A DNA stretch of 64,000 nt from Struthio camelus (Eukaryota; Chordata; Aves; Struthioniformes; Struthionidae): NCBI RefSeq assembly GCF_040807025.1, contig NC_090943.1, positions 138,271,950 to 138,335,949 of the forward strand. The letters run 5' to 3'. Of the stretch, positions 1 through 13,310 are shown piece after piece. The translations under genes and the position numbers were made by a program. Every line of letters starts with the position of its first letter. Position 1 is the stretch's first letter. Below the pieces are notes generated by a model. That model saw only the letters and a program-made list of their open reading frames with translations. It was not told where the DNA came from and did no database searches.

Positions 1-721
1 GCCCTTGAACTACTCACTGTATTTTTAATCCTTATGTTTGTAGTTCTTAAGTGTAAGTGATCTTTTCTAAGCATGGATAATTTGTGAGAGATATGATGCA
101 TGCAGCTAAATAACCTTCTGTAGACATTCTAGCAGTAATGTACTGCTAAGCTGGTAAGAATTTCCAAACTACATTAAGGTGTAAATGCACATACAGTAAT
201 ATGCTTGATTTGTGGCTGTAGTCCAGAACTTTTCAAATCTGTATGATTGCCCTGTGTGTATATACTATGATTGTGATATGCTTAAATTTTGCAATGATTA
301 AGAATTTAAGCACTGAAAAATTAGGAAATGTCAGCTTGTAATTGTTTGTCAAATTTTCAAACTGCTTTTATGTGCATGAGGATACACTTTTTAATTAGCT
401 GATTAGTGGTTCTTTCCTGCTTTTGTCTCTTCCACATCTTTTTCTCGTAGTTCTACATTAAAACCTTTCCTTGAATGTATGATTACATTTTTGTCCTTTT
501 TATGATGACGGTTTCTGTATCTTCTCCAATTTGCAATGGAATGGAATGTTTGCTATGTGCCTCTGAAGTACAAAGTGAGAGTCTCCAGATTTCTTAGTTT
601 CCACTTATTTTTGGTGCCAAATTTGACCAATTTGAGATCATTGGACTGATGTTTCAGACCATAGCAGTTTCTATCTCTAAAATACTTTGCTCTCACTTTT
701 TGTGCTCTCTCCGTCTTAAAG

Positions 722-769
722 GAGAGAAACTGCTATTCCGAGGTAAAATCATTACTTGAAAAGCACAAG
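722..769 (+). other. Candidate 48-nt internal exon (weak)
   Basis: A pyrimidine-rich tract running from about 690 into an AG at 720-721 is followed by a 48-nt block that ends AAG just before a GTGAGT donor at 770. The block is an exact multiple of three. In the frame that starts at its first base it is open and reads ERNCYSEVKSLLEKHK, a charged, helix-prone peptide. Both splice signals are on the same strand and are good matches. No family is recognised, no partner exon could be joined to it with confidence, and a match of this quality can arise by chance in a window this size. Confidence 0.2.
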
Positions 770-2941
770 GTGAGTTGGCAGAGCCAGGATTTAAAAATTA
801 AAGCCTTGAACCTCTGCCCTGTTTGACACTTGGTTCTACTATCAGGTGCAGGAAGGAGTTCTCAGTGTCTCTGAAAATCATATGTTGATAGTCTTCGTGG
901 GTCAGTTCTTACTCTTTAATCCAGTTTCCTGGCATACAGTAGTACTGCATTCTTGTGATATCAAGTCACGTAACTTTTAGTATTTATCCTTGAGAACTAA
1001 CGCACATAGTTGTTTGTTTTTTTTTTAAATCATCAGCATCATTCTGAACGTTCAGTCCTTCTGTGTATAGCATGCTTTAGCAATCATCTTTAAAAAGAGT
1101 TAGACATCTCGCCAATACTGCATATGAAACCTAGGATGAGCCGTGATTTCTGCATAGCGCCTTTTGACTGTTCAGAATGATCATCTTTTTCTTTCTGTCT
1201 TTTTAGTCTCGTTTTACTCATTCCGGTTCTTCAATGAGTTAGGACAGAGACAGCTACTGTTGACAACTCAAATTCATTCCCTATATCCCTGTATGGCTGA
1301 ATGAAGCAAATACACAGCTGCATTTGCCTCATTGTGTAGATGAATCATGTTTTCCATTGCACTTCTATAGTTTAACTTATCCCTAAGTGGAGAATAGTAT
1401 GTATGTGTTAATGTCCTGAGGCTAGAGCTGGATGGTAAGTTTTTAGGAGAATGTTCTTTTTTTGGAAGATTCCAACTCTTTAGAACTTGAAATGTCCCAC
1501 AGAAGTATATCTAACATGCAGGAAACTTCCTCATTAGCATTGAGGCAGACATGCCAGTATAATTTGGCACCTAGGAAGTGATCTGATGTTAAGAGAAATC
1601 ACTTTGCTATCTGACTACTAGTCCACTGATTAAATAGTCTTCTGCAGCTGAGTCACTCAGTTCACTTTTCCTGAACTGTTGCAGAGAATTACAAGTACCA
1701 AAACTGCAACACTTCCTATAAAATGAAATAGTTGTCTAGCAGCCAGTCTCACCAGTGGCACCAATCTCTCTCCTACCTACGAAACATTTTAATAAGCAAC
1801 TACTTTTAGGAGATGTAGTAAGAGATATCATGAGAAGGAGAAGTGGTTAATGTGACTTTAATTTCTCTATCCATTAAACAGTGTTCTGTATCTTAAACTT
1901 TTTTATGAACTCATTTTTATAATGTTGTTCCTCCACCTCTCAGGTAATGACTTATTTCTTGTATTTTTTCAGACAACTGAAATAAATATATCTGTTTTGC
2001 ATCTTTTGTATTAAATAGCGAGTTACATAGTTTGTTGTGCAAAAACATCTTAGAGTGAGCAATACTGGGATTCAGTGGCAGGCCGTTTTGTTGTAATTTT
2101 ACTACAATCAAATGTTGGGTTTTGCCCCGAAAGTTTCAAGATAGTGTTACATATATGGTAATTCTTCCATCAAACGGCTCAGATGGATGTATCTCTCCTT
2201 GTTCCCTATCACAGGCAGATATAGAAGATGACATTATAAATCCATTAATGTGTTAAATGCCTAATTTGATTTTTTCCACTTTATAGAAATTTTTTTGTTC
2301 AAGCAGCCTCAATATGAATAAAGAGAACATCCAAAGTTATACTAACTAGTATTATTTTTATTGCAAGGAAAAGAAATCTTTAAAATGAGTCATGCACTTA
2401 TAAGCATAAAGTAATCTGGAAACTTCATAATTAGTCTGTTCAACCATTGCTTCAGAGGTGTTCTTGGAAACCAGATGCAAGTTGGAACAAGAAAAAAGGG
2501 ACAAATCCACTATGCTGTGCTACGTGCTACATTTCTCTGTAGCTGAATTTTACATGTTGTCCAGTGTGATAAAAGTATTTTAAAGTACTGTCTTCACCAA
2601 TACTGAGAAATAAAGTGGATATTTTTTAAAGTTACAGTGAATTCTTGCAGCTCAATCTAAAGAATGGAGCGGCTTGGCCGAAAAGTTGTACCTACAGATG
2701 TTGAGTGCAGGTGGCAATGACCGGTAGGGAGAAACTTGTGCTAATAGAAACAATGAAAAGCAGGGAAGAGGTGATAATTATTTTCTTTTCTAGTTGTTGC
2801 AGAATTTACACCATCTTCTATAAACACTGTTCATCTGCTCTTCATTTTTTCAGTTGTTCTGTATTTGCTATATTCCACCTGTTTTCATTGTTTCCCTGGG
2901 CTGCTTGGAATTTTTGGGTTGCATGGTAGGTTTTTTGTTCT

Positions 2942-2968
2942 TGTGTGTGTGTTGGGGGGGGGGGGGGG
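2942..2968. repeat. GT-rich tract followed by a run of 15 G
   Basis: A short alternating GT stretch runs directly into an uninterrupted run of 15 guanines at 2954-2968. Long G runs are mutable and could form G-quadruplex structures on the plus strand. Exact length is the kind of thing sequencing gets wrong, so the count should be treated cautiously. Confidence 0.85.
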
Positions 2969-3652
2969 TTTCCTCAAAAGAAAGTCAAGTCATTATGTTA
3001 CAGGCTGGATGCTATTTTATTTGATGTCTATACCAAAATTCTTGTTTTCAGTAAATATGGTGTCAGCCCCTTTGCAAGTGCTGTTTATTCTTGTGATCAT
3101 GCTGCTGAATTTACAGGTGGCAAATTAATGGCAGCACTGGTTTGCTGTAGACCAAGCACACTAGCTTTGGCCGAGTTGTAACCATCGTAATGGAAAGCCC
3201 TAACATAACAGTCTTGGCTCTACCTGTGCTTTGTTCCGGTTTTATAGAGTGTTTTAGTTTTCCTTGTCAATGGCACCTTGTACACGTTCCCTGGGAGCAA
3301 CACACGCGCCTTTTATGGCCACTTCTGCTGCCTGGGTAACTTGTTTGATGTGTTTTCCCAGCAGCTTATTAGTCGGATGTTTAGGTTGCCTGCTGCATGC
3401 TAAAATAATTATCCCCTCAATATTTCATTAGCCTTGTGGTGACTTAAATACTTGTTCCTAACAAAATGCAATTTTCCATGTGATGCTTTAACACTGAACT
3501 GCTTACAAAAAAAATCCTGCTTCATCGTTTCTGGAATTCAGTTTGCCTTTGAATTATGACTCCTCTTCGTTTCTGTGTAAACTCCCTCATTGAAGATCAC
3601 TGAGACACTTTAAAGGAGCAAAGGAGGAGGGAACTGTTTGAGTATATGCTGA

Positions 3653-3919
3653 GGAGCAGCTGAGGGCACTGGTGCTGGAGCCCTAACTGCTCAGCATGCG
3701 TGCTCAATAGGCAGGTTCTTCAGGAGGCTGTTTTGCCTGGTGCCTCTCCTTGTGCTGAGCCAGGCTGCTGCAGCTGCACTGACTTCCAAACGTATATTTA
3801 GGGCAAAGGATGATAATGGAAAATTAAAGAAACCCAGCCAGAAGCGTCCTGTAGTTCCTTTTGACATAAATCCCAGGAATCAGTACCCAGACAGTCCAGA
3901 TGTCCGTATCCTCCTTTAG
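3653..3919 (+). other. Coding-like open stretch without a start codon
   Basis: An 88-codon open frame runs from just after a TGA at 3650-3652 to a TAG at 3917-3919 and contains no ATG in frame. Its composition is unlike the surrounding AT-rich sequence. The middle encodes a hydrophobic run (LFCLVPLLVLSQAAAAAL), followed by a basic segment with KR pairs (TSKR, then KKPSQKR) and a Pro/Asn-rich tail ending DSPDVRILL. The order of hydrophobic segment, dibasic sites and short tail is reminiscent of a secreted prohormone. The missing start codon means it would have to be an exon joined from upstream, a pseudogene, or a chance frame. I recognise no family. Confidence 0.2.
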
Positions 3920-5286
3920 ACATGTGCAAGAGACAATATGTTAGCTCCTTGGCCAGTAAAACAAAAAGTAATTTCTGGAACTTTTCTTGAAGTATAAACC
4001 TTCAATCAAGTGTGAAGAGTCACTCTGTACTCGGCATAGCAACGTACAGAATCAGTGGTGAAGCAATTCGGCACATTCTGTTCTCAAAGGAATTAGACCT
4101 AGAACAGTACTTGAAGGTTATGTCCTTTTCTGCAGTGTGTGGTGTGAAGCAGTGATTCATGAACTAGGACTAAAATTTAGTCCATTATTCTCTCAGTTTC
4201 AAGTGTTCCTATTCCCAAATATTCAGACTTCCAAATATTTTCAGTTGCAGTATTTATATATATTTAATAAAATAGCAGAATAATCTTCAGAAGTTACAAT
4301 CTTCCAAAATTTAGTTTCTTAATAAATGAGTAGTCTCTACAGGATGATGTCTGTCACTGTTGTATAACTTGGGGTTCTTTCTGAGGCAATGTTTTTGTTA
4401 TGTGTGTGAACACAGTTACGAGATAAATGACAGAGCAATAGCAGCACTTCCATTTCTTCATACATAGTTATTCCTTTTTAAACAAGTATGTGCTTATTAC
4501 GTAAAAGCTAGTCATTGATTTAGTAGGCATCTTCTCATCTAGAATGCATTTAAAATTCATAAAATAGTCTCCTACAATTCCAGTGCAAGAGAGGTCTATT
4601 ACTACATTTTTGAAGGTGTAAAATAACTCCTGATAAGTTACTATTTCAAGTGTGTTAGAGGAATCCAGGAGTCTTTCTATAGCACAAAAAGCTTGATTTA
4701 CTTGCTCTTCTGAAAAGAAAAAAAATAAAACTACTACTCTCGTACAATTTTTGATGTGTAAGTAAATCTTAAATCTATTTTTTAAGATAGAGAAGTAGAA
4801 TGCTTTCTTATTTTGAAATTAGAGTTAAAAAATTAAGGCTCTTTTTTAACATTCTCTGTGCAATTATGTACACAGGATTATTAACCCGATTATTTTGTAT
4901 TTTTAAGACACTTTTTCCTGTAGGTTTATTGAATGAACTATAAAAACAGACAATAAACAATAAGCCAACAGTTAAAAGCTACAGTAAATTTCTTTGCTTC
5001 CTTCCTTCTGTGTATCATCCATTAGAGAATGATTGTGACTGAGGCAGTAAACCTGCATTGTATTAGTGGCCTGCTTCTAACATATTTCTATATAGATTAT
5101 ATAGAATGAAAACAGCTATGCAGTGGTGCTGTGTGAGTAACTATGAGACTGTGATGTTCATGAATGTGTATAATGTAAAGCTGATAATTCCTGTAGCCTA
5201 TTTCAATCTGATTTGAAATTAATCTTTTCATGAGACAAACTTCCTCTAAGGTTGCTTTTAAGTTACATGTCTTGAAGACAGGCATC

Positions 5287-5305
5287 AAAAAAAAAAAAAA
5301 AAAAA
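5287..5305. repeat. Poly(A) run of 19
   Basis: This is an uninterrupted run of 19 adenines. It could be a simple homopolymer or the tail of an old retroposed copy, but no recognisable retroposed sequence or flanking duplication is evident on its 5' side. Confidence 0.85.
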
Positions 5306-6326
5306 TTCCTGCAAGGCATTAGTTTGAGTAGCCTGTTTTTCCTATCTTTTTACTAAGTTCTAATTTCAATTTGTGAATGAAGATATCCTCTGTTTTAAAA
5401 AATTATAAGGGAAGCACAGGATCATATAGACTGTATTTATACTTTGGCAGAAGCAAAAAGCAAACTTCAGATAACAGAGTTGTAGAACAGATCATAAATG
5501 AAAGAAGAACTAAGGCTAGTGGATATGAGAAGTAACTTGTTGGCTTTTGGAATAGAAAATGACTGAGGATACTTTCTTAATTATAAGTATGATAATATTT
5601 AGCTTACTGTAGTTCCATTTAGTAATTCCAGTCACTCATAATTCCACTCATTTCTCTTTGTAATGTTTTGGTAGATGGGAATAAGAATCTAGGATTGAGT
5701 TGTTTCTCCAGCTCAATGCTTCCAGTTAACTCTACATGGACCAAACAATACAGTCTACAAATATTCTTCATACTATTCCTCCTCTTCTATTTCTGTGTTT
5801 ATTTTCCATTTTCTACATTGTATTTTTGATCTCTATTCTTATCTTTGTCTCCTGATTTCTCACCTCCATTATGAGATACTGCAGAGAAATATATAGAACT
5901 TTTTTTTCCTTAAGGAGGCTATATCATTTGTTTCCCAAAAGTCCTGAACTGTGAAAGAACAGAAGGAGCAGTGCAGTGTCTGACAGTAAAGCTCATATAC
6001 TGAGCTTTGTCAATAATCTGCTTCTGACCTGAAGACTTCTCATTTTTTGAGTGCTTTTTTGATAGCAATTTTAAGGAGGAAATGGGAAGATACTAAATCC
6101 ATAAAGAGGCAAGAAAAATTTTGCTGTCTCCAGGGTAGAAGTGAAAATTGTTTCATGGTATTAGCTGCTTGAAAGAGCTTAGATAGTTTTAAGAAATATC
6201 ATAGTGGAAATGATGTCAATTTTGAAGTGGAAATTAGCAATATGACTTAGATTCTCAAATGACCCTGAAACATCACTGGTTTATATATAGTGTGTGGCTA
6301 TATCTATTTTATAGATATACACACTA

Positions 6327-6360
6327 TACACACACACACATATATATATATGTATGTATA
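6327..6360. repeat. Compound (CA)n-(TA)n-(GTAT)n microsatellite
   Basis: Alternating CA units pass into alternating TA units and then into TGTATGTA-type units over about 34 bp. This is a compound dinucleotide repeat and is likely to be polymorphic in length. Confidence 0.8.
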
Positions 6361-9300
6361 TTAATAGAAATAGCTATCAGCTTTGAAGGAGGAAGGGAAT
6401 TTCCAGCTTTTGCCTCAGTCAAGTCTAAGCTAAAAGCATAGACATAGGGAAAATGATTGGGATGCAGGCTGTTCGAAGGAGCCAGCCAGGAGGTAGAGCT
6501 GTGACTGTGATCCTGAAGGAAGTGAATGGGGCTTCTTGGGCTCATCAGGTCTTGTTGGAGTACCATGCACGGAGCTATATCTACTGATGTTTGTTTCCAC
6601 ACTTTTGAAATAATTGCATTCTTTATATATGTCTAATCTTGTAATATTAGCCACGTACATAGCCATAGCCATCCATGGCTCAGTGCGAGTTATGCTTTGT
6701 TTTCACATACTGAAGATTATGGACATTTTCATAGTGCTACCGTGAGCTTCACTATGTACTCATATACAATTGAGTTTCTCAAATCGCAGGATAGAGATTT
6801 TCCTGTCAGGGAAAGCAAGGGCAACTGGAAGGGTATCAGTGAGGAAAGAGGATGTATTTTGGTACTTTGAGTTCCTGAACATCTCAGCTACGATAGTGGG
6901 AAATTCCTGTGAAGCAGCAAACTAATCAAAAACCTACTGTTGCTTTGAAATACTTCTTTTTTTCCAAGATAGAAAAAAAGTCGTCTGTTATGGGAAATAT
7001 GAGCCAAAGTCAACTGATGAAATTGCCTTTGATTTTTTTTTTTTTTCATTTTTCATTAGAAGCCTTATCTTTAGTAAAAATGGTTTCTATTAGTGTCTTG
7101 CTGAGATGAACTTTTAAATCCACTAACATTTGCAATGTTATGGACAATGTAGTCTATTAACCTACACAGAGTGTTCTGCAAGAATTCAGCCAGTGTCTTG
7201 ATATTAAACACACTGGTTCAGTGGCCAGCTTGGTCAAAAAACATTAGTACAGCCTCTTTTCAACATCTTTCTTTAAAATAATAGAATGAACAAACAACTA
7301 TGAAGAAATATACTTAGGTGCTAAGATAAAAATACACTTCAGGAGAAGGGCTATCTTCTGCAATTTTATTAAAGGTGTATCAGTTCAGCAGGTAGGGATC
7401 GATTTCTGCATAAATATAGTGTGTGCATTCTGATAACTATGAATTAAAGGTATATATTTATCATTTATGAGCTAGAGCTCTCTATCCCTTCTATCTAAAA
7501 TAGATGTTTGGTTTCTCAAAAGTTAATAAAAATCTAATTTTATTTAGAATAATTTTTCACAGTATTATTCCAAGTAAGTCCTTAAAAATTAGCTTGTGCT
7601 TCCCGTACTTCAGGACAGCACAAGTATTTTTTAAAAAGTTTAGTTGATGCCAAATGAGTTAGAAATGGGCTCATTTATCTGGTGAAAAGTAAAGTAGTCG
7701 CATTAAAGATTTATTGGCATTGTACTGTGACACTAAGCAAATGCACATTAATTATAATGAACTTTTAAGCATCTAGGTAAGTAATTCATGATTGGCTGTT
7801 ACAATGGTCCTCTTCTACCAGTTAATTACTTTAAGTGCCCTAAACAGCAAAAGCAGCCATTGAGCTGTGAACTTGTGATAGAAAGCATATCCTTTCTGGA
7901 TAAATAAGGACATATTTTAAGTAATTCAATAGATTTCTTGTATTAAAAGCAATTAACCAGTTTGTCTGGAATGTCTGATTTATTTTTGTGATGCTGAGGA
8001 ATGGCTTTAGAACTATTAAAGATTCAATCAGTATAAGCAATTCTTCCATCTGCCAGAAAAGATGATGATGACTTTTTCTCACTGTTGTTTCACCGAGTAT
8101 TTTTTAATTTGTAGCTTTTTGTAATTTTATGGGGTTTAAGTCAGAAATACAATTAGGTTATTTAGTTTGACCTCAGTTTGACATACTGTAGGCCATTACA
8201 TTTTTCTCCATTAGGACTGCACTGAACATAGTAACTGGCAACACGAGTCTGTCTTCCAGAATGACACTCAGTCGTCCTGTCAAGACATCAAGGAAAGATG
8301 ACTCGCCCTATTCCCTAGCTGTTTGTTACAGTGATTAGTGTCACTTCCTAAAAGTGAGAACAGAAAAACAGACCTGACTTCTAAATCTAATGCATCTGGC
8401 TCAGTTTCCAGCCCTTACTTCTAGTTATGCCCATCTCTGCCTGAGGGCCCGTTAGACAGGGCATGGGGGGAGCTGCATACACAAATGCTTGAGTGACCCT
8501 GTGTTTGCTGCAGGAAGCAGGAAAGCATGTTCTCCTCCTGAAAATACTGATGTCTTTTCCTTCATTTTGATTGACTGCATAGCTTGAATTCCTTAAGAGA
8601 TTTTTTTCCTTTGCCCTTGAAAAATTTGGGACAGCAGTGGGGGTCTTAGGTACCTGCGTAGAAATCTCTCAACTACACTGACCCCTCAAATCAGATATAT
8701 TCTGAGCCTAAGATGGGAATGGGTGGCAAAACTGATTACTTATTCAATTGGACATTAGTTTCTAGAGTTGTTTTCAGACTTGTTGGATACTGTTAAAACC
8801 TTATTTATCCTATATTGAGTTAGCCCTTCCTATCTAGCTGGGAGAGTTGTTGCTTTCATCAAAATGAGTTTCTTTTTATTGCAAGACCCTTGATCTGTTC
8901 AAACATGCAAGAAAAGATTATTTTATTTCAAAGTGGATGGACAGATGGAAAAATATGTTAAAAACTGAAAGGAAGGCAAATATTCAAAATATGAAGATTA
9001 ATGATTCTCATGTCCCTTACCTGCCTGTTATTGTGCTCAGTTCTGGATTTTAAAATGCCAATGGTAGATGTAAAGTAATTGCTTTCTTGGTTCAGAGTCC
9101 TCTAGGAAACTTGTGCAGGTAGAAGTTAAAATGCAGTTAATAAGTAAAGCAAGAGACTTGCATTTCTTGTGCATGTAGTATGAAATCAGCAAGGGATTGC
9201 ATGCATGGAGCTTTCTCTAGAGCGCACATGCACACTGGAACAGCAAACTACGTCTTAGCAGGTTTCCACCAGTGCAATGTTAGATCCCAGAGAAAGCGAC

Positions 9301-12300
9301 AGAGTCTGCAGTTTTAAGACCTGTCAAGGTAAACAGAAAGGAGATCACTGGGTTTCTTTGACTTGCTCATACGTGGGCACTGCAAACTGATTTTATCTTC
9401 CGTAGGATTTTGTCTGCATGCCAGATGTTACCTAACTGGTGGGAATGGGGAATGATGCATCTTTTGTAGGTGTTGTCATAGGTATGATCATCTGTACTGT
9501 TTTGTTTTATTTCTTTGGTGCCTATCTAGGACTGTGTACTCTATCCCCCTTCATCCTGCAAATCTCTCAGCTTCTCAGGACTCGTGCATACTGACACATC
9601 TTTAACAGCTACATCTGACTACACATCCTGACATCTGTACTGCGTTGCTGTTAGTAAGTCTGCTTTCTAAATGCCTCATAGCTTTTAAAACTTGCCACAG
9701 CAGCCACTGTCTGGTACAGAAGAGGCATTTCCAGTGGAAACAGCTTCCATGGAGCTGTTTTTTCAGCTAACTTTTCTTCTAGCAAGTGATGTTCATTCCT
9801 TACAGCCCAGCACACTAAAGTGTCATTTCCTCTGCTAGCTGTAAGATACAAGGCTCACTATGTAAATGATTGCTGTTAAGTAACAACCAGATACTCAAAC
9901 ACTACAGCCTGATTCCTTCTGTTGCCACCCAGTATGGGTGGTGAGAGCCACGGAGGGAGACCAGGGCCTAACTGTGCATCTCACATAACAAGTTATCTTA
10001 AAACTCAAAATATTTCAAAAAAATCTAATCTGATAATAATTTTACATAAAATATCATCAGTGAATGTGTATTTGACTACTATTATGTAATGAATGCTGAA
10101 GATGTTGGTGGCACTTACTTCAAAATGTGGGACCAAAGAGAATCTCAATAGCAGACCCTTTGTGATTCTTTGATCTGCTTTTGGAAATAATGACAATAAC
10201 TCATTATCTCTAATGAGGGAGCATGTGGTGCAGTTCCTGTGTTTGTTGTGTCTGTTTGTACATATGCTGCTTAGTGTTAGCCCAGGCGTCAGTTCTGTCC
10301 AGAAGTCCCAAAACAGCCACTACCATCCTGAGGGTGGTTTACAAATTCTCTCTAAGACATCTTTGTATTGATTGAGTGCTGCTCAGTTGCCTGGGGGGGA
10401 AATGGCTGAAGGTGCTTTCTTATTGTGTTGTAAATGTAGCCCTCTGTCTCAAAGTATTTATTTGGAAATACTATAAATGTTTAAAATTAATCTCTATCAA
10501 GTATAAAAGCACCAACAAAAAACAGTGTGTTAGAACAGTTAAATACCAATACAAAGTGACAATATACTGCCATTAAGGAATGTTTTTGAGAGCTTTTGAT
10601 AGCTTCCGGAAGGGTAATATTCTCACCCTTTTCATCTGGGTCTGCATCTCAGAGTTGCTATTTTTACTGGCAAAAAGAAGAAAGTATCTATTTGAGATTT
10701 ATGCTGGTAGATATATTTCAGAAGATTCTGAAGAAGTACAGATCTGCTGGTTTTGACAATACCTGCCCTATAGAAGTGATCTATTCCTAGCTTGGCTAAT
10801 ATAGGATATTCTACATAGTACAGTAACTTTTATTTAATGTGTAAATGTTAGATCTCAAATAGCATTTGTAATCTTTTCTTTTTTTTTAAAAAGTCTATAT
10901 CTACATTCAGATCAGTGATTCTGTCTGCATCACTGTTTCTTTTACATCCACAGGATACCATGAAATTGTACTTTTTTCTTAATACGTATCCTTACTTTCT
11001 GATATGAGGAGATAAAATGGGCTAATGACACAAGATATTATCTGAGCTAGACATTACCTGTCATATCTCTTTTTGCTTGTATAGAATAACTTTATCAGAA
11101 AATCTCTCTCATTCTCATTTGAGAATCTTCAGAACAAATTCTGCTTCCTGAAATCTCAGATCAGGCATCTGTGATTGCTGCCCAGTAGTCTTTATTACTG
11201 TAGAAATACCTGTGAAAATGGTTGCAGAACAACTAACTGAAAATTCACAAGCTTTGACCTTGCTAGTCCTCTGTAGAACAAATTTCTTCTTAAGGACTGA
11301 GTGGCTCAACTTGTTTCTCCTCTCCTTAAGAACTTGTACTTCATAAAAGACAACAGGGATGCTTTGTGTTTTGTAGTAATCTATGGGCCTGGTATCACGT
11401 ACAAGACTTCATGAAGACCAGTCACCTCATCCCACAGCACTTCTGATGAGAAAAATAGTATCTTAGGCATCAAAATTAAGTGCTAATGGGTGTCAGTACT
11501 CTACACATGACGATATAAAGTTGATTAACACACCTCATGAGATTATTCACTAACAGTACTGTTACATGTGACTGCAAAACATTGGCTAAGAGATAGAAGA
11601 GGTGGAGTCAGATCTCCTCAAGCAGAGGCTGAAATTCAGCTTTTCCACATTTCTTTTAGAGTTTAATGACTTAACAGGACTTTGGGCCTGGATTTTTACA
11701 TTATGTGTTATTTTTTTCCTAGCCAAAATTGGTCAGCAATTCTGTTTTATCTCCAGGCTTGCTCATGGTCAAAAGTCTCCTTGAGGTATTTGATATTCTG
11801 TCAGCTGCTGGCCTGGGATGTCCTTTCTCCTCAAAGGAATGTCAGTTTTTTTTCAGGGAATAAGTAATTTTTCACAAATATCATTCAAGTCTCCTGTTTC
11901 CCAGGTCTGTGATCACAACCTATATATGGAAGGAAGGTAGCACTTCCTTTCACAGTTGTTTGTATTTTGTGAGGAAGAATTATTTAATTTATGCTAAGTC
12001 CTACAAAAATGGTTGGTTGATGCAGGTCATTAGTGGAAGGAGAGCTCCCCGGTTGGCCTGGCTGGGCGATTGGGGTGTTACCAAATGAGAACCCCATTCC
12101 CTGAGACGACTCATGCTTTTCCTTTGCGTTTCTTTCAGGCTGCATGTGGACCTCTGCTCCATGTGCCTACTTCTGTGATTTTTATACCTATGTCTCTGAC
12201 TCTCCTTAGCGTTATTTAAGTTTTCGGATGCTCAGCTCACAACAACATAACTTTGGGAATCTAGGTCCTACTGACAAATCTTGTGTACATGCCCTACGCT

Positions 12301-12524
12301 GCGGTTTCATTTACAGAGAAACCCTGTGACGAGAATGTGTCCACTAACTGCATGGCATGGCTGCTGTTATCTGAAAGTTGCGGGGATCAAAGGCAAGGCT
12401 GGATTTTGGAAGATGAATTCTGGGTTGCTACTGCTCAGGTGGGACAGCTGAGCCATTCATGGAACATCCTGATATTTTGGTCCCCACAGCACTCCACGCT
12501 ACAGGAAATGTTTGGGGTAGCGGT

Positions 12525-12528
12525 ATAG
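12525..12528. repeat. Possible target site duplication, left copy (ATAG)
   Basis: ATAG immediately precedes a TG dinucleotide at 12529-12530. The same four bases follow a CA dinucleotide at 13793-13794. This is the pattern expected of a retroviral LTR insertion with a 4-bp target duplication. Four bases are too few to be certain. An alternative pair of CTTG copies (12280-12283 and 13782-13785) would bound a longer element, 12284-13781, that also starts TG and ends CA. Confidence 0.35.
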
Positions 12529-12585
12529 TGTCGCTGTCACTTATGAATGGGTTCACAAATAATGGCCCCAGAACAAATAACGAAG

Positions 12586-12591
12586 TTTATT
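12586..12591 (-). terminator. Polyadenylation signal AATAAA, minus strand
   Basis: The minus strand reads AATAAA here, about 690-720 bases downstream of the predicted start site. A GT-rich stretch follows within 20-30 bases, as is usual after a poly(A) signal. It is the natural 3' end for transcripts from the minus-strand TATA promoter at 13303-13310. Confidence 0.45.
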
Positions 12592-13302
12592 ATGTATCAC
12601 CAGTAGTAATAACAATTGAACTAGCAATAACAACAATAATAACGTACAATTAATCAATCAGCAATTATACATTCAAACTCTATACAAACAGCTATACATT
12701 TGAAACAACATAAAACAGGAATACTTACAATATTCACAGGTACATATATGTATATACGTGAGCTTGGCCTGGTGAGGAAAAGGCGCGTGGCGGCTACACT
12801 GGAAGGTGCAGGGGAGAGAGGGGAGGGGAAGGGACAAGGAGGCCATGCCAGGGTGGGGGGGGCATGCTTCAAGCCCAAGGATTCCTCAGCAGGCCACACT
12901 GGGCGCAGTGTGCTGCCACCACGTGCGCCAAAGGTGAGCGGGCCACACTCGAATTGGTGTGCTGCTTCAATTACTAATAAGCAGAACGCACCCTAGTATG
13001 CGCCCTTTCTCCCTTCCGGAGCGGGGAGTATACTCAGGTGTCCACCGATGTGAGCAGCAGGGAGGATCCCTAGCTGCCTGGGGCAGCGTCCCAGGTCGGG
13101 GGAATGGCAGCGGTGGCTGTCCCGCAGCCTTCCGGCGAGGAGATCCTTGCTCTGCAAAAGCCTTGGAAAAGGCTGACTGGGATCTCCGGGCCTCGAGAAG
13201 GGCTTCTGAGGTGTCGTCTGGCCGAGTCGCTTCAGTGAACTCGGCTCCTCTCCTCACCTCCTCCACCACCCAAAGAAGCCCCGGCTGGTCTGGCCGGTGC
13301 CC

Positions 13303-13310
13303 CTTTTATA
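13303..13310 (-). promoter_or_regulatory. TATA box of the minus-strand LTR-like promoter
   Basis: On the minus strand this reads TATAAAAG in a G-rich setting. CCAAT motifs lie about 40, 75 and 270 bases upstream on the same strand (plus-strand ATTGG at 13350, 13382 and 13577). Transcription would be expected to start about 25-30 bases further on, near 13275-13282. The combination of CCAAT, GC-rich flank and TATA is a well-formed polymerase II core promoter. Confidence 0.6.

Larger units (their letters stand above)
1..12524. other. AT-rich anonymous sequence, no confirmed gene
   Basis: This stretch is CpG-poor and AT-rich with stops frequent in all six frames. I see no recognisable interspersed repeat in it, although older copies could be too decayed to spot by eye. 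Homopolymers and microsatellites are listed separately. Three short stretches look more coding-like than their surroundings (722-769, 3653-3919 and 3991-4155). The rest may be intron or intergenic DNA; the sequence does not decide which. Confidence 0.6.

Noticed and set aside
2640..2730. Short stretch after a GCAG acceptor with coding-like reading (SKEWSGLAEKLYLQML)
   Set aside because: The acceptor has a poor pyrimidine tract, donors are weak (GTGGCA, GTAGGG) and the frame hits a stop soon after. Probably chance.
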